Virus record (IMG/VR): IMGVR_UViG_3300037852_000186
Location: 1-64,000 of that record
From: a virus
DNA: 64,000 nt
Direction: 5' to 3' (one strand)
Numbering within the stretch: position 1 is the stretch's first letter; each line of letters begins with the position of its first letter. Below the pieces are notes generated by a model. It saw nothing but the letters and a program-made list of their open reading frames with translations. It had not been told where the DNA came from and did not search any database. The translations under genes and the position numbers were made by a program. Below are positions 1 through 9,825 of this stretch, piece after piece.

Positions 1-10
1 TGACAGCCCG

Positions 11-1381
11 TCACGAATGTTCCGTGCTGATCGCTTGCGTTAAAGTGATCGCCGTACAGTTGGCCCAAGAACCCGCTGCCAACTGTGTATAGCTCGGCTG
101 TGTTAGTACTATATTATATACTCCAGGAACGCTTCCTATTGCCGCAACGATCTCGGCTGGCACTATATCCCTGGCGATCCTTGACCCGATATTCAGCGCA
201 AACTGCGTCGCCGCTGTATTCGCCGCCGACATCGTAGTCGCTGGGTCCGCGTCAGAATAAAGCGTCACGGTGCCGACGATGGCGTAATCCACTTCAGTTA
301 CCGCGAGTGCATTGACAGTGTCCGTGAGCGGTCGGATCGAGTCCGAGTTAACGATAGCAAAAACCTTGGCGAGTATCGCACCGCTGGCGATAGCCGAAGT
401 GTTCGGGTTGCTGAACGGCTGCACGATAGGCCCCATCAGCACGTACACGTTCACAGTCCCTGGCACTGGCGTCGTTATCAGCACATCGATGATTCCAGGG
501 TCCGCTGACCGCGCCCAGAATTGATAAGCGCCATTCGGCCCCGCCACGCTGAAACGATTAGGCGCGGCTCGGATGCGGTCGCGTAGGTGCGCGTCAGACT
601 CAGTTTGGTTGCCGCCGCTCGTCACGGTCGTGTTCGTCACCGCCGAAACTAGAGTATTCGGGTTAAGCTGGACGGTGAGTTGCCCGATGGCGTAATTGTT
701 CGCGGTCGGCCCCGGCGTCGTGCAAACCGCGTTGATTACGCCGGTCGTGTTGCCGGCTGGAATCGTGAGGTCGCCGAGCGTGGCGAACGAAAACACGCCG
801 TCCTGGGTGCCTACAAGCGTTGCTGACGGCACCACGAAGGGAAGTGTCTGTGCTGCCCCAAGCGCGAATTGCAGAGTGCAGGAGGCGCCTACGGCTGGCA
901 ACCGCGTGACGCCGACCAGTTGCCCGAGATAGTCGAGCATCGGGTAAGCAGAAAACGCCACGAGGCATTGCATGGCCGCGTACTGAATCGCGTTGCGGAC
1001 GAGGGACTCGCGATAGGCATAGAGGTCGATCAGCAGGCGCTCGACTTGCGCTGGGTAAAGCGTGCGGCCGGCTAGGGCTTGGAAGGAGGCGATCATATCG
1101 TTGAGTATCGCGCCGGGGTCTAATCCATCCGCATCGTTAACGAAATTCGGGATCGGAAGAGAAACGATGCCCGTGGGAAGAGATACTACCTGCAAAACTG
1201 CCACACATGACCAGCCGCCCGTGCCATCAGTAGTGAAGGAACCGAGCACAGCTCCCCATGTTGGCGGTATTGGACCAGTAGACCCCGACAACGATGACCA
1301 CTGCTGAATATTTCCTGAGGGGTCCACGATAATTTTTCCAGCCGCTACACTGGAATTTGGCGCCCATGCGGGATTTGGCAT
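11..1381 (-). CDS. Baseplate protein, gp47 / baseplate J family
   Basis: 456 aa, close to Mu gp47 and P2 gpJ in length. This family forms the baseplate wedge linking the central hub to the tail fibres of contractile tails. The core (about residues 90-440) has the J-like pattern, including a TESDAHLRDRIRAAPNR segment near the middle. The first 65 residues are an extra module with Trp and Gly-Asn-Ile-Gln (DPSGNIQQW...PTWG...DGTGGW) that resembles modules inserted in the sheath protein. The start overlaps the stop of the upstream HNH gene as TAATG. It is the distal gene of the tail operon in the window. Confidence 0.88.
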   Translation of the reverse strand: MPNPAWAPNSSVAAGKIIVDPSGNIQQWSSLSGSTGPIPPTWGAVLGSFTTDGTGGWSCVAVLQVVSLPTGIVSLPIPNFVNDADGLDPGAILNDMIASFQALAGRTLYPAQVERLLIDLYAYRESLVRNAIQYAAMQCLVAFSAYPMLDYLGQLVGVTRLPAVGASCTLQFALGAAQTLPFVVPSATLVGTQDGVFSFATLGDLTIPAGNTTGVINAVCTTPGPTANNYAIGQLTVQLNPNTLVSAVTNTTVTSGGNQTESDAHLRDRIRAAPNRFSVAGPNGAYQFWARSADPGIIDVLITTPVPGTVNVYVLMGPIVQPFSNPNTSAIASGAILAKVFAIVNSDSIRPLTDTVNALAVTEVDYAIVGTVTLYSDADPATTMSAANTAATQFALNIGSRIARDIVPAEIVAAIGSVPGVYNIVLTQPSYTQLAAGSWANCTAITLTQAISTEHS

Positions 1382-2043
1382 TACAAGAGCAAGCCCAATT
1401 TGCGAGCAAACTTTTCAGGTGGAAGATTCTTTTTTTTGAGATTGCACGGCGGACAGAGAAGCTGGATATTGCGAATAGTGTTAGAGCCTCGTCGCTCCCC
1501 TGCTTGCGGTGTTAGTGGAACGATATGGTCGATGTGATATCCATCTTTAAGTTTCGCAGGGCAGTAAGCACAGCGATAGTGCTGTCTCCGTTTTAGAGTC
1601 TCAATCTGCTGGGCAGTGAATTTTCCGCCCGCTGCTTTTTTATTGGCTCGTCGTCGTGCAACACGCGCTCGGTCATATTCCGGCGTGGCGGACAAGCCGT
1701 GTTTATAATAATGTTGTCCTATTTGAGCTCGGCGTCTCGCCGCGCAAGATCCGGAACAGCATATGATTTGGACTTGTCGAAGTCGGTAAGCGTTGACCGT
1801 AAAGGTTGCATCGCAGATTGGGCATGTTAGCTGAATCCGTCCACCCTGATAGTGGGGATTTTTGTCACCTGTGCGGCTTTTCCCTAGACAGAAACGGGAG
1901 CAGAAGCGCCCATCTCCGCGTTTTACTGTTGACGATTTGGGCGTGAACACACCCCCACAAATAATGCACGCCTGAAGGATTCTACCCGACAGTTCTGGAC
2001 GATAGGAGGTCTTGGTGGTGGTAGACAAAAGTGTATTTTGCAC
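1381..2043 (-). CDS. HNH endonuclease, free-standing
   Basis: 220 aa. The C-terminal half is an HNH nuclease: CAYC, then YHIDHIVPLTP, N-IQLLCPPCN (about residues 155-205). The N-terminal half has two treble-clef or zinc-ribbon Cys clusters (CIICGG...CSRFC and CPICDA...CSGSC). Such genes behave as homing endonucleases in phages. It is inserted between the paired baseplate genes gp46 and gp47, on the same strand, overlapping the gp47 start. It is one of six HNH genes in the window and is not expected to be structural. Confidence 0.85.
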   Translation of the reverse strand: MQNTLLSTTTKTSYRPELSGRILQACIICGGVFTPKSSTVKRGDGRFCSRFCLGKSRTGDKNPHYQGGRIQLTCPICDATFTVNAYRLRQVQIICCSGSCAARRRAQIGQHYYKHGLSATPEYDRARVARRRANKKAAGGKFTAQQIETLKRRQHYRCAYCPAKLKDGYHIDHIVPLTPQAGERRGSNTIRNIQLLCPPCNLKKKNLPPEKFARKLGLLL

Positions 2044-2049
2044 GATGGC

Positions 2050-2496
2050 TTAGGCTAAGCTCCGTGGAACCGTAATGGTGAGTTGCTGATTCCCTATATT
2101 AGCAACATCTAGAGCCAATTGCCAGACGATTGTAATCAATAAGTTAGCAAGGGTTCCGGGGACTAAATCGACGACCACGGAAAGGATCCGGACTCTCGGC
2201 TCGAATTTCAAGACACTCTCAACTATCTCGCGCACTAGCGCTGGTCGCGCCACATCAATCGGGGTGTCCAGTAAACTCCAAAGATCGCACGCAAACGTAG
2301 GCCGCAACGGGTCACTCCCTGGCGGCGTAGAAAGGATAATCCCGATGCACTGATTGACATCCGCTACTCCTTGCACCACTAGTCCAATCCCCGCCCCCGG
2401 CGTAACCGCCTGCAACTGAGTGCCGATAGAAGAATCAAGAGCCAGACTCCAATCTGCACTTTGAATATCGTCAAGTGTTACCGCGTTAGCACTCAT
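2050..2496 (-). CDS. Baseplate wedge protein, gp46 / GPW-gp25 family
   Basis: 148 aa, the normal size for Mu gp46 and T4 gp25-like proteins, which initiate sheath polymerisation at the baseplate. Visible signs are the PLRPTFACDLWSLLD segment (family pattern R-P-x-FG-x-x-L), the REIVESVLKFEPRVRI helix-strand and a hydrophobic C-terminal strand pair. Its place just before gp47 matches Mu and P2 order, apart from the HNH gene between them. Assigned by pattern and synteny. Confidence 0.82.
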   Translation of the reverse strand: MSANAVTLDDIQSADWSLALDSSIGTQLQAVTPGAGIGLVVQGVADVNQCIGIILSTPPGSDPLRPTFACDLWSLLDTPIDVARPALVREIVESVLKFEPRVRILSVVVDLVPGTLANLLITIVWQLALDVANIGNQQLTITVPRSLA

Positions 2497-2499
2497 TGT

Positions 2500-2811
2500 T
2501 CAGTGATTCCGGGCTATATCAACGTTGGTTAAAGTTCCGCCGAATCGCGTAGCTCCGGTTTGTGGACACGCACTCGCATCACCCGTCAGCGTGACTATTT
2601 CACTGGATGTTTGCGCGCTCGTAAGCATTGACACCAATTGATTATCGGCTGTGCTGAAGTAAATAATAGGCGCCGCCTTCGTGCCGACGGGCATTGTGGG
2701 CACCGGGCCTTGTATGCGGTCAATTGTGCCACGCACTACGCAGGCTGCGTTAGAAATCGCGGCGATAGCTGTAACACTTATCAGCACGATCATCGTTAGA
2801 AAGTGTTTCAC
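2500..2811 (-). CDS. Small secreted protein of unknown function
   Basis: 103 aa from a GTG start at 2811, chosen because AGGAGAG lies six bases upstream; a longer reading to 2850 has no such site. The N-terminus is a Sec-type signal (KHF then a hydrophobic run ending ISNAAC). The mature part has two Cys (AACVVRG and DASACPQ) that could form a disulfide. It lies between a baseplate gene and other exported proteins in the tail operon. I do not recognise the family. Confidence 0.7.
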   Translation of the reverse strand: MKHFLTMIVLISVTAIAAISNAACVVRGTIDRIQGPVPTMPVGTKAAPIIYFSTADNQLVSMLTSAQTSSEIVTLTGDASACPQTGATRFGGTLTNVDIARNH

Positions 2812-2850
2812 GTGAAACTCTCCTATGCCGTCGCCGCGCCAAAGACCCAA

Positions 2851-3186
2851 TCATGGGGCATTGTATACAAGAGTCAGCATGCCGTTATAAGGTCTGGCCC
2901 CAGTAGGTCTAAACCTGACAGATATACTACACGCTGCATGTGCGGCCAGCATTGCACCACAAGTATTTGTTTGCGAATATCCTGTCGGCGCTGTGATGCT
3001 ATTAATTCGCAGGGCTACATTCTGTCTATTATTTAAGATTGCTGTTTTGGCGGGGCTGGTTGTGTTTATTTTTTGATTGCCGAACGATAAGTTACCAGGG
3101 AATAGTGTTACAGATCGTGTCCAAATTGCCCGCGCAGTTCCCGTGATGGCTATGATAAATATTACGATGCCGAGTTGTCGTTTCAT
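2851..3186 (-). CDS. Secreted single ASH / choice-of-anchor-D domain protein
   Basis: 111 aa with a clear signal peptide (MKRQLGIVIFIIAITGTARA). The mature part has the ASH-type pattern: SLSFGNQ-like strand, then NTCGAMLAAHAACSISVRF and P-Y-N-G-M-L-T-L near the end. The same domain type closes the protein at 9815-10867. ASH domains are Ig-like folds frequent in surface proteins of Acidobacteriota and other soil bacteria. It lies 2 nt after the giant repeat gene, probably in the same transcript. Confidence 0.68.
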   Translation of the reverse strand: MKRQLGIVIFIIAITGTARAIWTRSVTLFPGNLSFGNQKINTTSPAKTAILNNRQNVALRINSITAPTGYSQTNTCGAMLAAHAACSISVRFRPTGARPYNGMLTLVYNAP

Positions 3187-3188
3187 AT

Positions 3189-6100
3189 TTATGCTGCTGC
3201 TGCGTCCGCTGCGACTACGTCAAACACCACTTCGCTCGAATAGACCGGACCGACTGGTCCAGGGAACATCAGGGCTACTGCCGCGTGCCAGCGTCCTATT
3301 GCGAAATCGCCAGGTACAACCGAGTATTCCCACTGCTGAGTGATTGTGTTCCAAGTCAGAGGGCGGGTCGTAAGATTATGGTTTTGGTCGCGAAGACAAA
3401 GGGTTGCGACAACCCCAGTGAAATCGTTGTAGCCACGGTTTACTGGCGAGAGTGGAAATCCCAGCACCTTGCCATTGTCCGCGAGCGTGACCGTGAAATA
3501 GCGATTGAAGCCTGTGCGTTCCCCTAGCATTGCGAAAACTGGCGCTCTGTAACCAAGGAGGCTCGCTATCGTGGTTTGGAGAGCGCTGAGTACGCTTTGG
3601 GCGAATTGTCTGATTGCTTGAATTGTAGTCACAACGGGCGCCATTAAGGTCATCGCGCCTTGGGCAATGAATGGTCCAATTCCGCTGAGCCCGAGCGCCG
3701 TGAGCTGCATGGTTACTTGTGCTGGCAACTTGCCCGCGAGGTTGGCGAGTACGGTTACGGTCTGATGAGTTACCGAGACTGCGGTAGCGACAAGCGCCTT
3801 GGTGGTGGAGTTTATCGCAAGTCCGATAATGGTCACTGCAATGATAGGCTTTCGGACTAGAACTCCCAGACTCGCCAATCGTGATGTGGAAATGGATGCA
3901 GCAATGCGGGCAATTAGTCGCGCGCTAGGAGTGAGGGCTTGATTAAGGATTGCACCAGCCGCCGAGATCCTAACCTTGACGGCCGCGATAACGTTTATGG
4001 CTTGGCTGATCGTCGCAAACGCCACATTGCGCGAGACTCGGAATAGAGAGATAAAGCTGGCAGCTACTGCGGGCGACAATATAACGAGCAGGGGTTTGCT
4101 GACGAATCTGGCGGCTGGAGTTACGGCTCGTCCAATTATTGCGTATGCTAAGGTCGCTGCGGTTTTAACTGGCGCCGCCGCGAGCAGCGCAATCGCCGCA
4201 ATCGATGCTGTTGCTTTGCCAATAAACCGGGCCGTAGCGCCTAGTGCCCGCGCGGTGATGGTCACGCTTGCTTTCGCCAGAAACCGCGCCGCCGACGTGA
4301 ATGCCTTGGCGGTTATCGCGTAGGTAGAAATCGCGCCAAGCTTGATCGTCTGAACCGTGGTCGCTGCTTGGCTTACTACGAGAAAAACTACTTGCTTGGT
4401 CATGCTCGTGCTGGCGGTCGCGGCAGCGACGAGCTTGGTGAGTGTGGCAGCGAGTTGGGCTGTAGGTATCAACCGAGAGGCTACGGCAAATGCTCGGCTA
4501 AGAATTGTATAGGTGGCCGTTACGGAGGTCTTGATTGCCGTTAACAGTGTGAGTGCTTGGGTGGAGATTGCTGCGGAAGCGTGTCCGATGAACCGAGATG
4601 CTGGGGTGAAGGCTTTGGCCGCGATGCTCGCGGATGCCTTACCGATGAACCGCGCTGTCACCGCGACGAGCGGGCTGGTCGCTGCATAAATTATTGTGGC
4701 GGTGGTCTTGATGGCCCCTGCTGCATTCAGTGCTTGCGCGCTGATGGCTGCGATGCTCTTGGTGAGAAACGAAGCCTTGGGAGCAAGGGCTTGCGCGAGC
4801 ACGGCGAAGCTTCTGCTCACGGCGGTCTTTACTGATTCGCTAGCGTTGACTGCGCGGTTCGCAATAGCTATCGCAACTGGCCCGAGGAAGCGCGCCGCTG
4901 GTGTAAGTGCCTGAATTGTAATTGCGAGCGCTATACTTGCTGCTGTTTTGATTGTGCCGCTGACATTGAGCGCTCGATTCGATACAGCAAGCGACACTTT
5001 GCCAAGAAGGCGCGAGGCTACTGTCAAGGCTTGGGAGGCTACGGTTAGGATCGCAACTCCCGTGGTTTTGACCGACCCAGCAGGGCTAAATGCCTTCGTT
5101 CCAATGATGACGGTTGCAGTTCCCGCGAACCTCGCGACTGGTGTGAGTGCGTCCGCCGATATTATGAGAATCGCGCTGAGAGTAGACTTTAGAAATTTGG
5201 CGAGATTGTGGGCACGTGGAATTCTTGTTCTCTGCGGTACGGCGTAACGACGCCTCGGGCGCATGCGCCGTGCGGTAGCGTAAATAAATCGCGCGGGCCT
5301 GATTCCGAACCGTCGCTTAATTGGTTGCACAGTAACAACCCGCCTTTTGCGTGTGAGTGCGTGGCGCGCTATTACCAGAAAGCCATTGAGTCGGGGAGCT
5401 GTTCGGCGTTTGAAATTGACAGTGGGAGATAGGAGCTTTTTGCGTTTAACGGCTCGCGCAACCCTGACGAACGGCATTCCGATGGCGTAAGTAAGGTGGT
5501 GTGCAATCCGATTACGGCGTGGCCGTTGCACCGCGCTAGGCCGCTTGCGTATTTGCGCTCGCCTGATTGTGGCCAGAAGCGGCGCGAATCGTCGCTCAGC
5601 TCGGCGCCTTGCCGCTGCCGCTGCAACTCGCGTCATCTTTCGCTTGATCCCGTGCGCGACACGAATGAACGGCATTCCGATGGGATAATAAAGATGTCTC
5701 GCGATTCGAGATCGCCGACGCTGTGCCGCTGCTGGCATGGCCGGTCGAACTCGCAAGCGGAGCGCTGCGTGAGCGGTATGAACTATAAACGTATGGACGT
5801 GCGGCGTAGGACGGAATCGTCGTGGTTGAGGTTGTGGTTGGGATAGGGCGTAACGGCGGCGGGGAGCGTGAGGTCGAGCGCTGCCGACAATCGCTGCTAT
5901 CGCCTGAAGAGCGATAATGATCGCTCCGCCATTGGTATTCCCACCGGCAGTAGCTTGAAATCCGTATGTGCCCGTTGCCGTGACGATCTGATAGGCCGAA
6001 TTAAATCCGTATCCATTGCCATTTACGACAGTTAATGCAGTAAACGTCCCACCCGTCGCGCCATAATCACTAAGTGTTGGCGTAAAGGTGCTACTATTGA

Positions 6101-6578
6101 CAGCCGTCCCAACCAATAGGTCATTGGCGTTAGTTGTGGTAATCGTGCCACTTTGCACATTCGCCGAAACGTTAGCATCAGTTCCGACACTTGACTTATC
6201 TACGGCCGCAGTAGTCGCCACACCGGAATAAGTAGATAGATTCGCCGCTATCCCATTGCCCGTCGAACCGGGGAATGTGCATGCTAACGTTACAATGGTC
6301 GCGCCTGATGGATGATTCAGTGAATAATGAATATCTACCTGAATACCCACAGAAGGAAACGCTGAAACCGGGCAAGACGTTAATTCAGTCCATACAGCGG
6401 AGCCTTGGTTATTATCAGAGACAGAAAATGTACCGAGAGATGTAAATCCCGTGTTTGGTTGCGATGATGAAGCTAGGACAAGACAATTTTCTCCAGCCGC
6501 TAACGTCAATGAGGGGAGAATCAGCGAACTACCGGACCCATTGTTGCCGCTAGTCTGCTGTTTAAAGACAATCGCCAC
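3189..6578 (-). CDS. Giant repeat protein (fibre-like) with fused baseplate-type C-terminal domain
   Basis: 1129 aa in four parts. Residues 1-230 are a beta-rich jelly-roll-like head seen also in the genes at 6579, 9815 and 12113. Residues 234-456 are extremely Arg/Pro-rich with an internal duplication (RIARHLYYPIGMPFIRVA and RIAHHLTYAIGMPFVRVA). Residues about 465-1000 are tandem units of roughly 20 residues alternating ARFIGKAS-type and SIKTAAT-type halves, each holding a QAL(T/N)-like core. Residues about 1025-1129 (TVTLADNGKVLGFPL...SSEVVFDV) match the separate gene at 11811-12113 and resemble a phage baseplate upper protein domain. No signal peptide is seen. Function is inferred: a long fibre or adhesin of the particle. 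Confidence 0.72.
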   Translation of the reverse strand: MAIVFKQQTSGNNGSGSSLILPSLTLAAGENCLVLASSSQPNTGFTSLGTFSVSDNNQGSAVWTELTSCPVSAFPSVGIQVDIHYSLNHPSGATIVTLACTFPGSTGNGIAANLSTYSGVATTAAVDKSSVGTDANVSANVQSGTITTTNANDLLVGTAVNSSTFTPTLSDYGATGGTFTALTVVNGNGYGFNSAYQIVTATGTYGFQATAGGNTNGGAIIIALQAIAAIVGSARPHAPRRRYALSQPQPQPRRFRPTPHVHTFIVHTAHAALRLRVRPAMPAAAQRRRSRIARHLYYPIGMPFIRVAHGIKRKMTRVAAAAARRRAERRFAPLLATIRRAQIRKRPSAVQRPRRNRIAHHLTYAIGMPFVRVARAVKRKKLLSPTVNFKRRTAPRLNGFLVIARHALTRKRRVVTVQPIKRRFGIRPARFIYATARRMRPRRRYAVPQRTRIPRAHNLAKFLKSTLSAILIISADALTPVARFAGTATVIIGTKAFSPAGSVKTTGVAILTVASQALTVASRLLGKVSLAVSNRALNVSGTIKTAASIALAITIQALTPAARFLGPVAIAIANRAVNASESVKTAVSRSFAVLAQALAPKASFLTKSIAAISAQALNAAGAIKTTATIIYAATSPLVAVTARFIGKASASIAAKAFTPASRFIGHASAAISTQALTLLTAIKTSVTATYTILSRAFAVASRLIPTAQLAATLTKLVAAATASTSMTKQVVFLVVSQAATTVQTIKLGAISTYAITAKAFTSAARFLAKASVTITARALGATARFIGKATASIAAIALLAAAPVKTAATLAYAIIGRAVTPAARFVSKPLLVILSPAVAASFISLFRVSRNVAFATISQAINVIAAVKVRISAAGAILNQALTPSARLIARIAASISTSRLASLGVLVRKPIIAVTIIGLAINSTTKALVATAVSVTHQTVTVLANLAGKLPAQVTMQLTALGLSGIGPFIAQGAMTLMAPVVTTIQAIRQFAQSVLSALQTTIASLLGYRAPVFAMLGERTGFNRYFTVTLADNGKVLGFPLSPVNRGYNDFTGVVATLCLRDQNHNLTTRPLTWNTITQQWEYSVVPGDFAIGRWHAAVALMFPGPVGPVYSSEVVFDVVAADAAAA

Positions 6579-7304
6579 TTAACTATCGCTTTGTATCGTG
6601 GAGGCGTGGAATACTATTGCGGGAGAAGTACCAGGAAAGTCTAACTCGAACGTTGCTAAGGGCGTCAAGAGTCCTGCCGTGAATGTTACCAACGAATTTG
6701 CTGTCGCTGTTACGACCGTCAGAGATGGGGCATGCGTGCCTACTCCCGTCGCATTAATAACTAACGGTGGCGGTGTTTCTGGTACGGGCGGTGGCATGGT
6801 TATAGGCAATACGAACTGCTGACTCAAAGTCGAGAAACAACCCACAACGATCAATGGTGCCGTACTATTGCTGACTGTCAATGGCTTCGTTGCCACGGCT
6901 GACGGGGAAATTGAGATCGCGCCCGTAACAGATGTCGCACCGCGCACTCCGAGTACAAGGCATGCCACGTAAGCGCTCGTCGAGAACGGAAACGCAAATA
7001 TGCGCCCGGCATCGCCGCTAGCTACTGTATAAGATAGAATTGTGATAGGGGCAGTATGGGCGACGAGATTCCAGCCACCGACTACTCCAAGTACGGGGCC
7101 GACGATACCGACTATATAGATATCGCCGACTTGTGCGTCGTTCTGGACAGCAACGTTATATCCGGTGGCATAAGACATGACATTAGTACGCTTAACGCAT
7201 TCGATGATATCAAGGTCCGCAGCCGCTGGCGCCCGCCTTGCACACAGTAAGGAAAGTACCGCCGCTGCTGTTGCATGTGACAGCATTATGAATAAGATGG
7301 ACAT
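6579..7304 (-). CDS. Jelly-roll-like domain protein, possibly exported
   Basis: Up to 241 aa. The core (from about residue 43, MSYATGYNV, through GDIYIVGIVG and TPLATFELDF) is the same beta-rich domain that heads both giant repeat proteins. The start is uncertain. The upstream Met at 7304 gives a hydrophobic, Ala-rich signal-like N-terminus but overlaps the beta-helix gene by 95 nt; the Met at 7178 removes the overlap. A proline-rich linker (MPPPVPETPPPL) sits near residue 170. Probably a fibre tip or adhesin domain. Confidence 0.6.
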   Translation of the reverse strand: MSILFIMLSHATAAAVLSLLCARRAPAAADLDIIECVKRTNVMSYATGYNVAVQNDAQVGDIYIVGIVGPVLGVVGGWNLVAHTAPITILSYTVASGDAGRIFAFPFSTSAYVACLVLGVRGATSVTGAISISPSAVATKPLTVSNSTAPLIVVGCFSTLSQQFVLPITMPPPVPETPPPLVINATGVGTHAPSLTVVTATANSLVTFTAGLLTPLATFELDFPGTSPAIVFHASTIQSDS

Positions 7305-9825
7305 CTGTCACGCCAGCAGGTAATACGAAGTCTGGTGTCGATGATTGTTCTATCCCACCCGGTCGAAACAACGCATATTGAGCGAGAATCTGTGCATCGT
7401 GCGTTCCATCAAATAGCCCGTTGGGATTATCGTTGCTCATTACATTGTTCGCTCCTGGTTGACCCCACCAATTCATATACGTAGAAATCCCACTTCCAGA
7501 AGAACCATAGTTGATAGTGCCCGAAAACGTGCTAGCGAAACCATTGTCATTCACGAGCACTTTTGAAGGGCCGCTGATATTAACCGTGCCAGAGCCTGGT
7601 CCAAATGACTGCCCGAGGTGAGTAAGAGTATATGTGACATTAGCGCCACCGTTGATCGTGATAAATGGATTCGAGTTAGGATTCGCCATCCCTATGTCAC
7701 TTACGATCACAGATCCCGAGTTGCCAGTATCCGCATAAAGGATTGGGTTATTCCCGCCAGCGAGGTTGAGTTCATCCCAATTATGCTCCGCAACAACGTG
7801 CCCTTGATTGGTCACGCTTGCTACAGGCCCGATATTGTCATTGTATTCCCATACACGCAGCGCCGATGGGGACGCGAAATTGCCATCGCCATTAGCCGTG
7901 TATGACGATGTTAAGCAGGGGCACGTCCTCCAATAATCGCCAGCCGATGATCCACCATTCCAATCTACTATAGTATTAGTTAGCCCGGTGGTTTCAACAT
8001 TAAATGCGAGATTGCCATTGACTATGGCCAGATGCTGCCATGCAGTCACGCGAGCAGCGCCGACATTTCCCGGACCTGTAGCCGCACTATCTTCTGAATC
8101 TACTTGAACAATTACGGACTCGCTCGTCCCGCCTAAGTTCATATATTCCAGGCTAGCCTTACCTGGAGATTGTATCTGTATCATTGGCGTAATAGTGGAA
8201 TTTGTAGTGAGATATGTCGGCCCTGAAAAATACGCTCCCTCCCCTACGATATGTACATCGCAATGACCGGGAATAACCAATGTCGCATTTAAAGTGTGCG
8301 TGCCCGACGTTAGGTGAATTTGTGGGTGATTGCCGCCTTGGTATCCACTCGGACAAGCAGCGTTGACATCGCCTTGAATGTTACTACCTGCCTCGTCGCT
8401 ACCCGCTGAACCGCACTGCGCCGACGATCCACCGTTGAAATAGCATAGGCGATGTGGATTCCCTGATCCAGAATCTATTCCGGTGTTTGGTGGCGTCGGG
8501 TAACAACTAGATAAGTCTGTACTGGTGCTTCCCGAGATAGTCGGACAGGCGGTGCTGATACCAGTAACGCCATAGGTGTCGTTAATCTCTTTCAAACGAG
8601 GATTGCTACCGAGATTAAAACCTCCCGAACCTACGCTGAATTGATTGCCGATGGCCATAGCCGAACCTTGGTTAGCATTGCCGGTGAATGGAGTGCCGCT
8701 ACTTACAATTTGATTATCGAGTGCTAGATATCCAGTCTCACCAGCCATATTTACTGCGTTGCCGCTAGTTGGATTGAGAATGCGGTTGCCACGTAAGGTG
8801 ACGCCCGTGTCTCTACCGTCATTGTTCTGATAAAACCTACCAGAGCCAGAGCTTACATTATTGACCATCGAGAACGAGATGTAGTTACCTGATTGAGTAT
8901 CTATATCGTATGTGTTCGAGTGTATAAATACAGATCCTACGGAGTACCAGCCGCCAAAGGCGTTGGCGTAAATGCTTATATTGTTATTGATGAACGTGTC
9001 AAACATGGACGAGTTATTTTGATTATTGCCGCCCGACGTGATAGGGCCACAGGGGTCACCAGCGCCGTTGTCACCTTCGTAGATTGCGCAAGTAAAGTTA
9101 TAGAAGCGCCCGCGTATAATTTGGGTGTCAGGCGGCTGTAGATTAAGTCCTACGCCACCCTGTGCGCAAGGAAATGATGGGGGATTCAAAGAGGTGGGAG
9201 CACATCGTTCAAACGTGACATCCGTGATTGCTCCTTGCCAGCCCCCAACGGAGACACTGCCAGATTCCAGGAATTGCATACCCACCGATGCGGTAGCATT
9301 CAGATTCCAAGTCAACCTGTGAATATCCAGGAGAGACACGTCATAACCGGCCGGACTGGAGAACATCGGCGATACGCTACCACTATTCCATTTAAGTATG
9401 GTATCCGTGGGGCTGTGACCATACATGCGCGGTGGATAATATATAGCGGAATAGCCCGCACAGCCAGAGTTAGTACTGTTGCAAGCCGTCCATGTCAGAG
9501 TGCTGCCGAGCAGATACGTTCCAGCGGGGAAATAGAGTGCGCCGCCGTTATGTTGCTCGTAGGTGATACAGGATTGCAACGCAGCATCCACATTACCCGT
9601 CAAGCTCGTACCCGTGCCGGTACATACCGCACCCCCTCCACCGACCGGAGCCCCCGTCTGAACATTAATCCATGAAGCGTAGGGACCAGCGAATTCATCC
9701 TCGGGGGTGTTGGCCGACACTACAGTTCCCGTTCCGCTTAGATTCACGGTTCTAGTCGCGGCAATCGCGGACGTAACGCTGAAGTTGAGTAGAATGAGAA
9801 ATATGAGAAATAGTTTACGGACCAT
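7210..9825 (-). CDS. Secreted right-handed beta-helix protein, pectate-lyase-like fold
   Basis: About 871 aa. The ATG at 9825 follows a good signal peptide pattern (VRKLFLIFLILLNFSVTSAIA). After it comes a pectate-lyase-3-like entry: DAALQSCITYEQ then GGALYFPAGTYLLGSTL, the usual first coil of a phage depolymerase or polysaccharide lyase. Repeated Asn/Gly/Ser-rich coils follow, and a second FPxGxY-like entry (HLTSGTHTLNATLVIPGH) near residue 500 suggests two helices in one chain. No catalytic residues can be assigned by eye. A signal peptide on a tail-region beta-helix protein is unusual, since virion proteins normally assemble in the cytoplasm. Confidence 0.75.
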   Translation of the reverse strand: MVRKLFLIFLILLNFSVTSAIAATRTVNLSGTGTVVSANTPEDEFAGPYASWINVQTGAPVGGGGAVCTGTGTSLTGNVDAALQSCITYEQHNGGALYFPAGTYLLGSTLTWTACNSTNSGCAGYSAIYYPPRMYGHSPTDTILKWNSGSVSPMFSSPAGYDVSLLDIHRLTWNLNATASVGMQFLESGSVSVGGWQGAITDVTFERCAPTSLNPPSFPCAQGGVGLNLQPPDTQIIRGRFYNFTCAIYEGDNGAGDPCGPITSGGNNQNNSSMFDTFINNNISIYANAFGGWYSVGSVFIHSNTYDIDTQSGNYISFSMVNNVSSGSGRFYQNNDGRDTGVTLRGNRILNPTSGNAVNMAGETGYLALDNQIVSSGTPFTGNANQGSAMAIGNQFSVGSGGFNLGSNPRLKEINDTYGVTGISTACPTISGSTSTDLSSCYPTPPNTGIDSGSGNPHRLCYFNGGSSAQCGSAGSDEAGSNIQGDVNAACPSGYQGGNHPQIHLTSGTHTLNATLVIPGHCDVHIVGEGAYFSGPTYLTTNSTITPMIQIQSPGKASLEYMNLGGTSESVIVQVDSEDSAATGPGNVGAARVTAWQHLAIVNGNLAFNVETTGLTNTIVDWNGGSSAGDYWRTCPCLTSSYTANGDGNFASPSALRVWEYNDNIGPVASVTNQGHVVAEHNWDELNLAGGNNPILYADTGNSGSVIVSDIGMANPNSNPFITINGGANVTYTLTHLGQSFGPGSGTVNISGPSKVLVNDNGFASTFSGTINYGSSGSGISTYMNWWGQPGANNVMSNDNPNGLFDGTHDAQILAQYALFRPGGIEQSSTPDFVLPAGVTDVHLIHNAVTCNSSGGTFLTVCKAGASGCGP

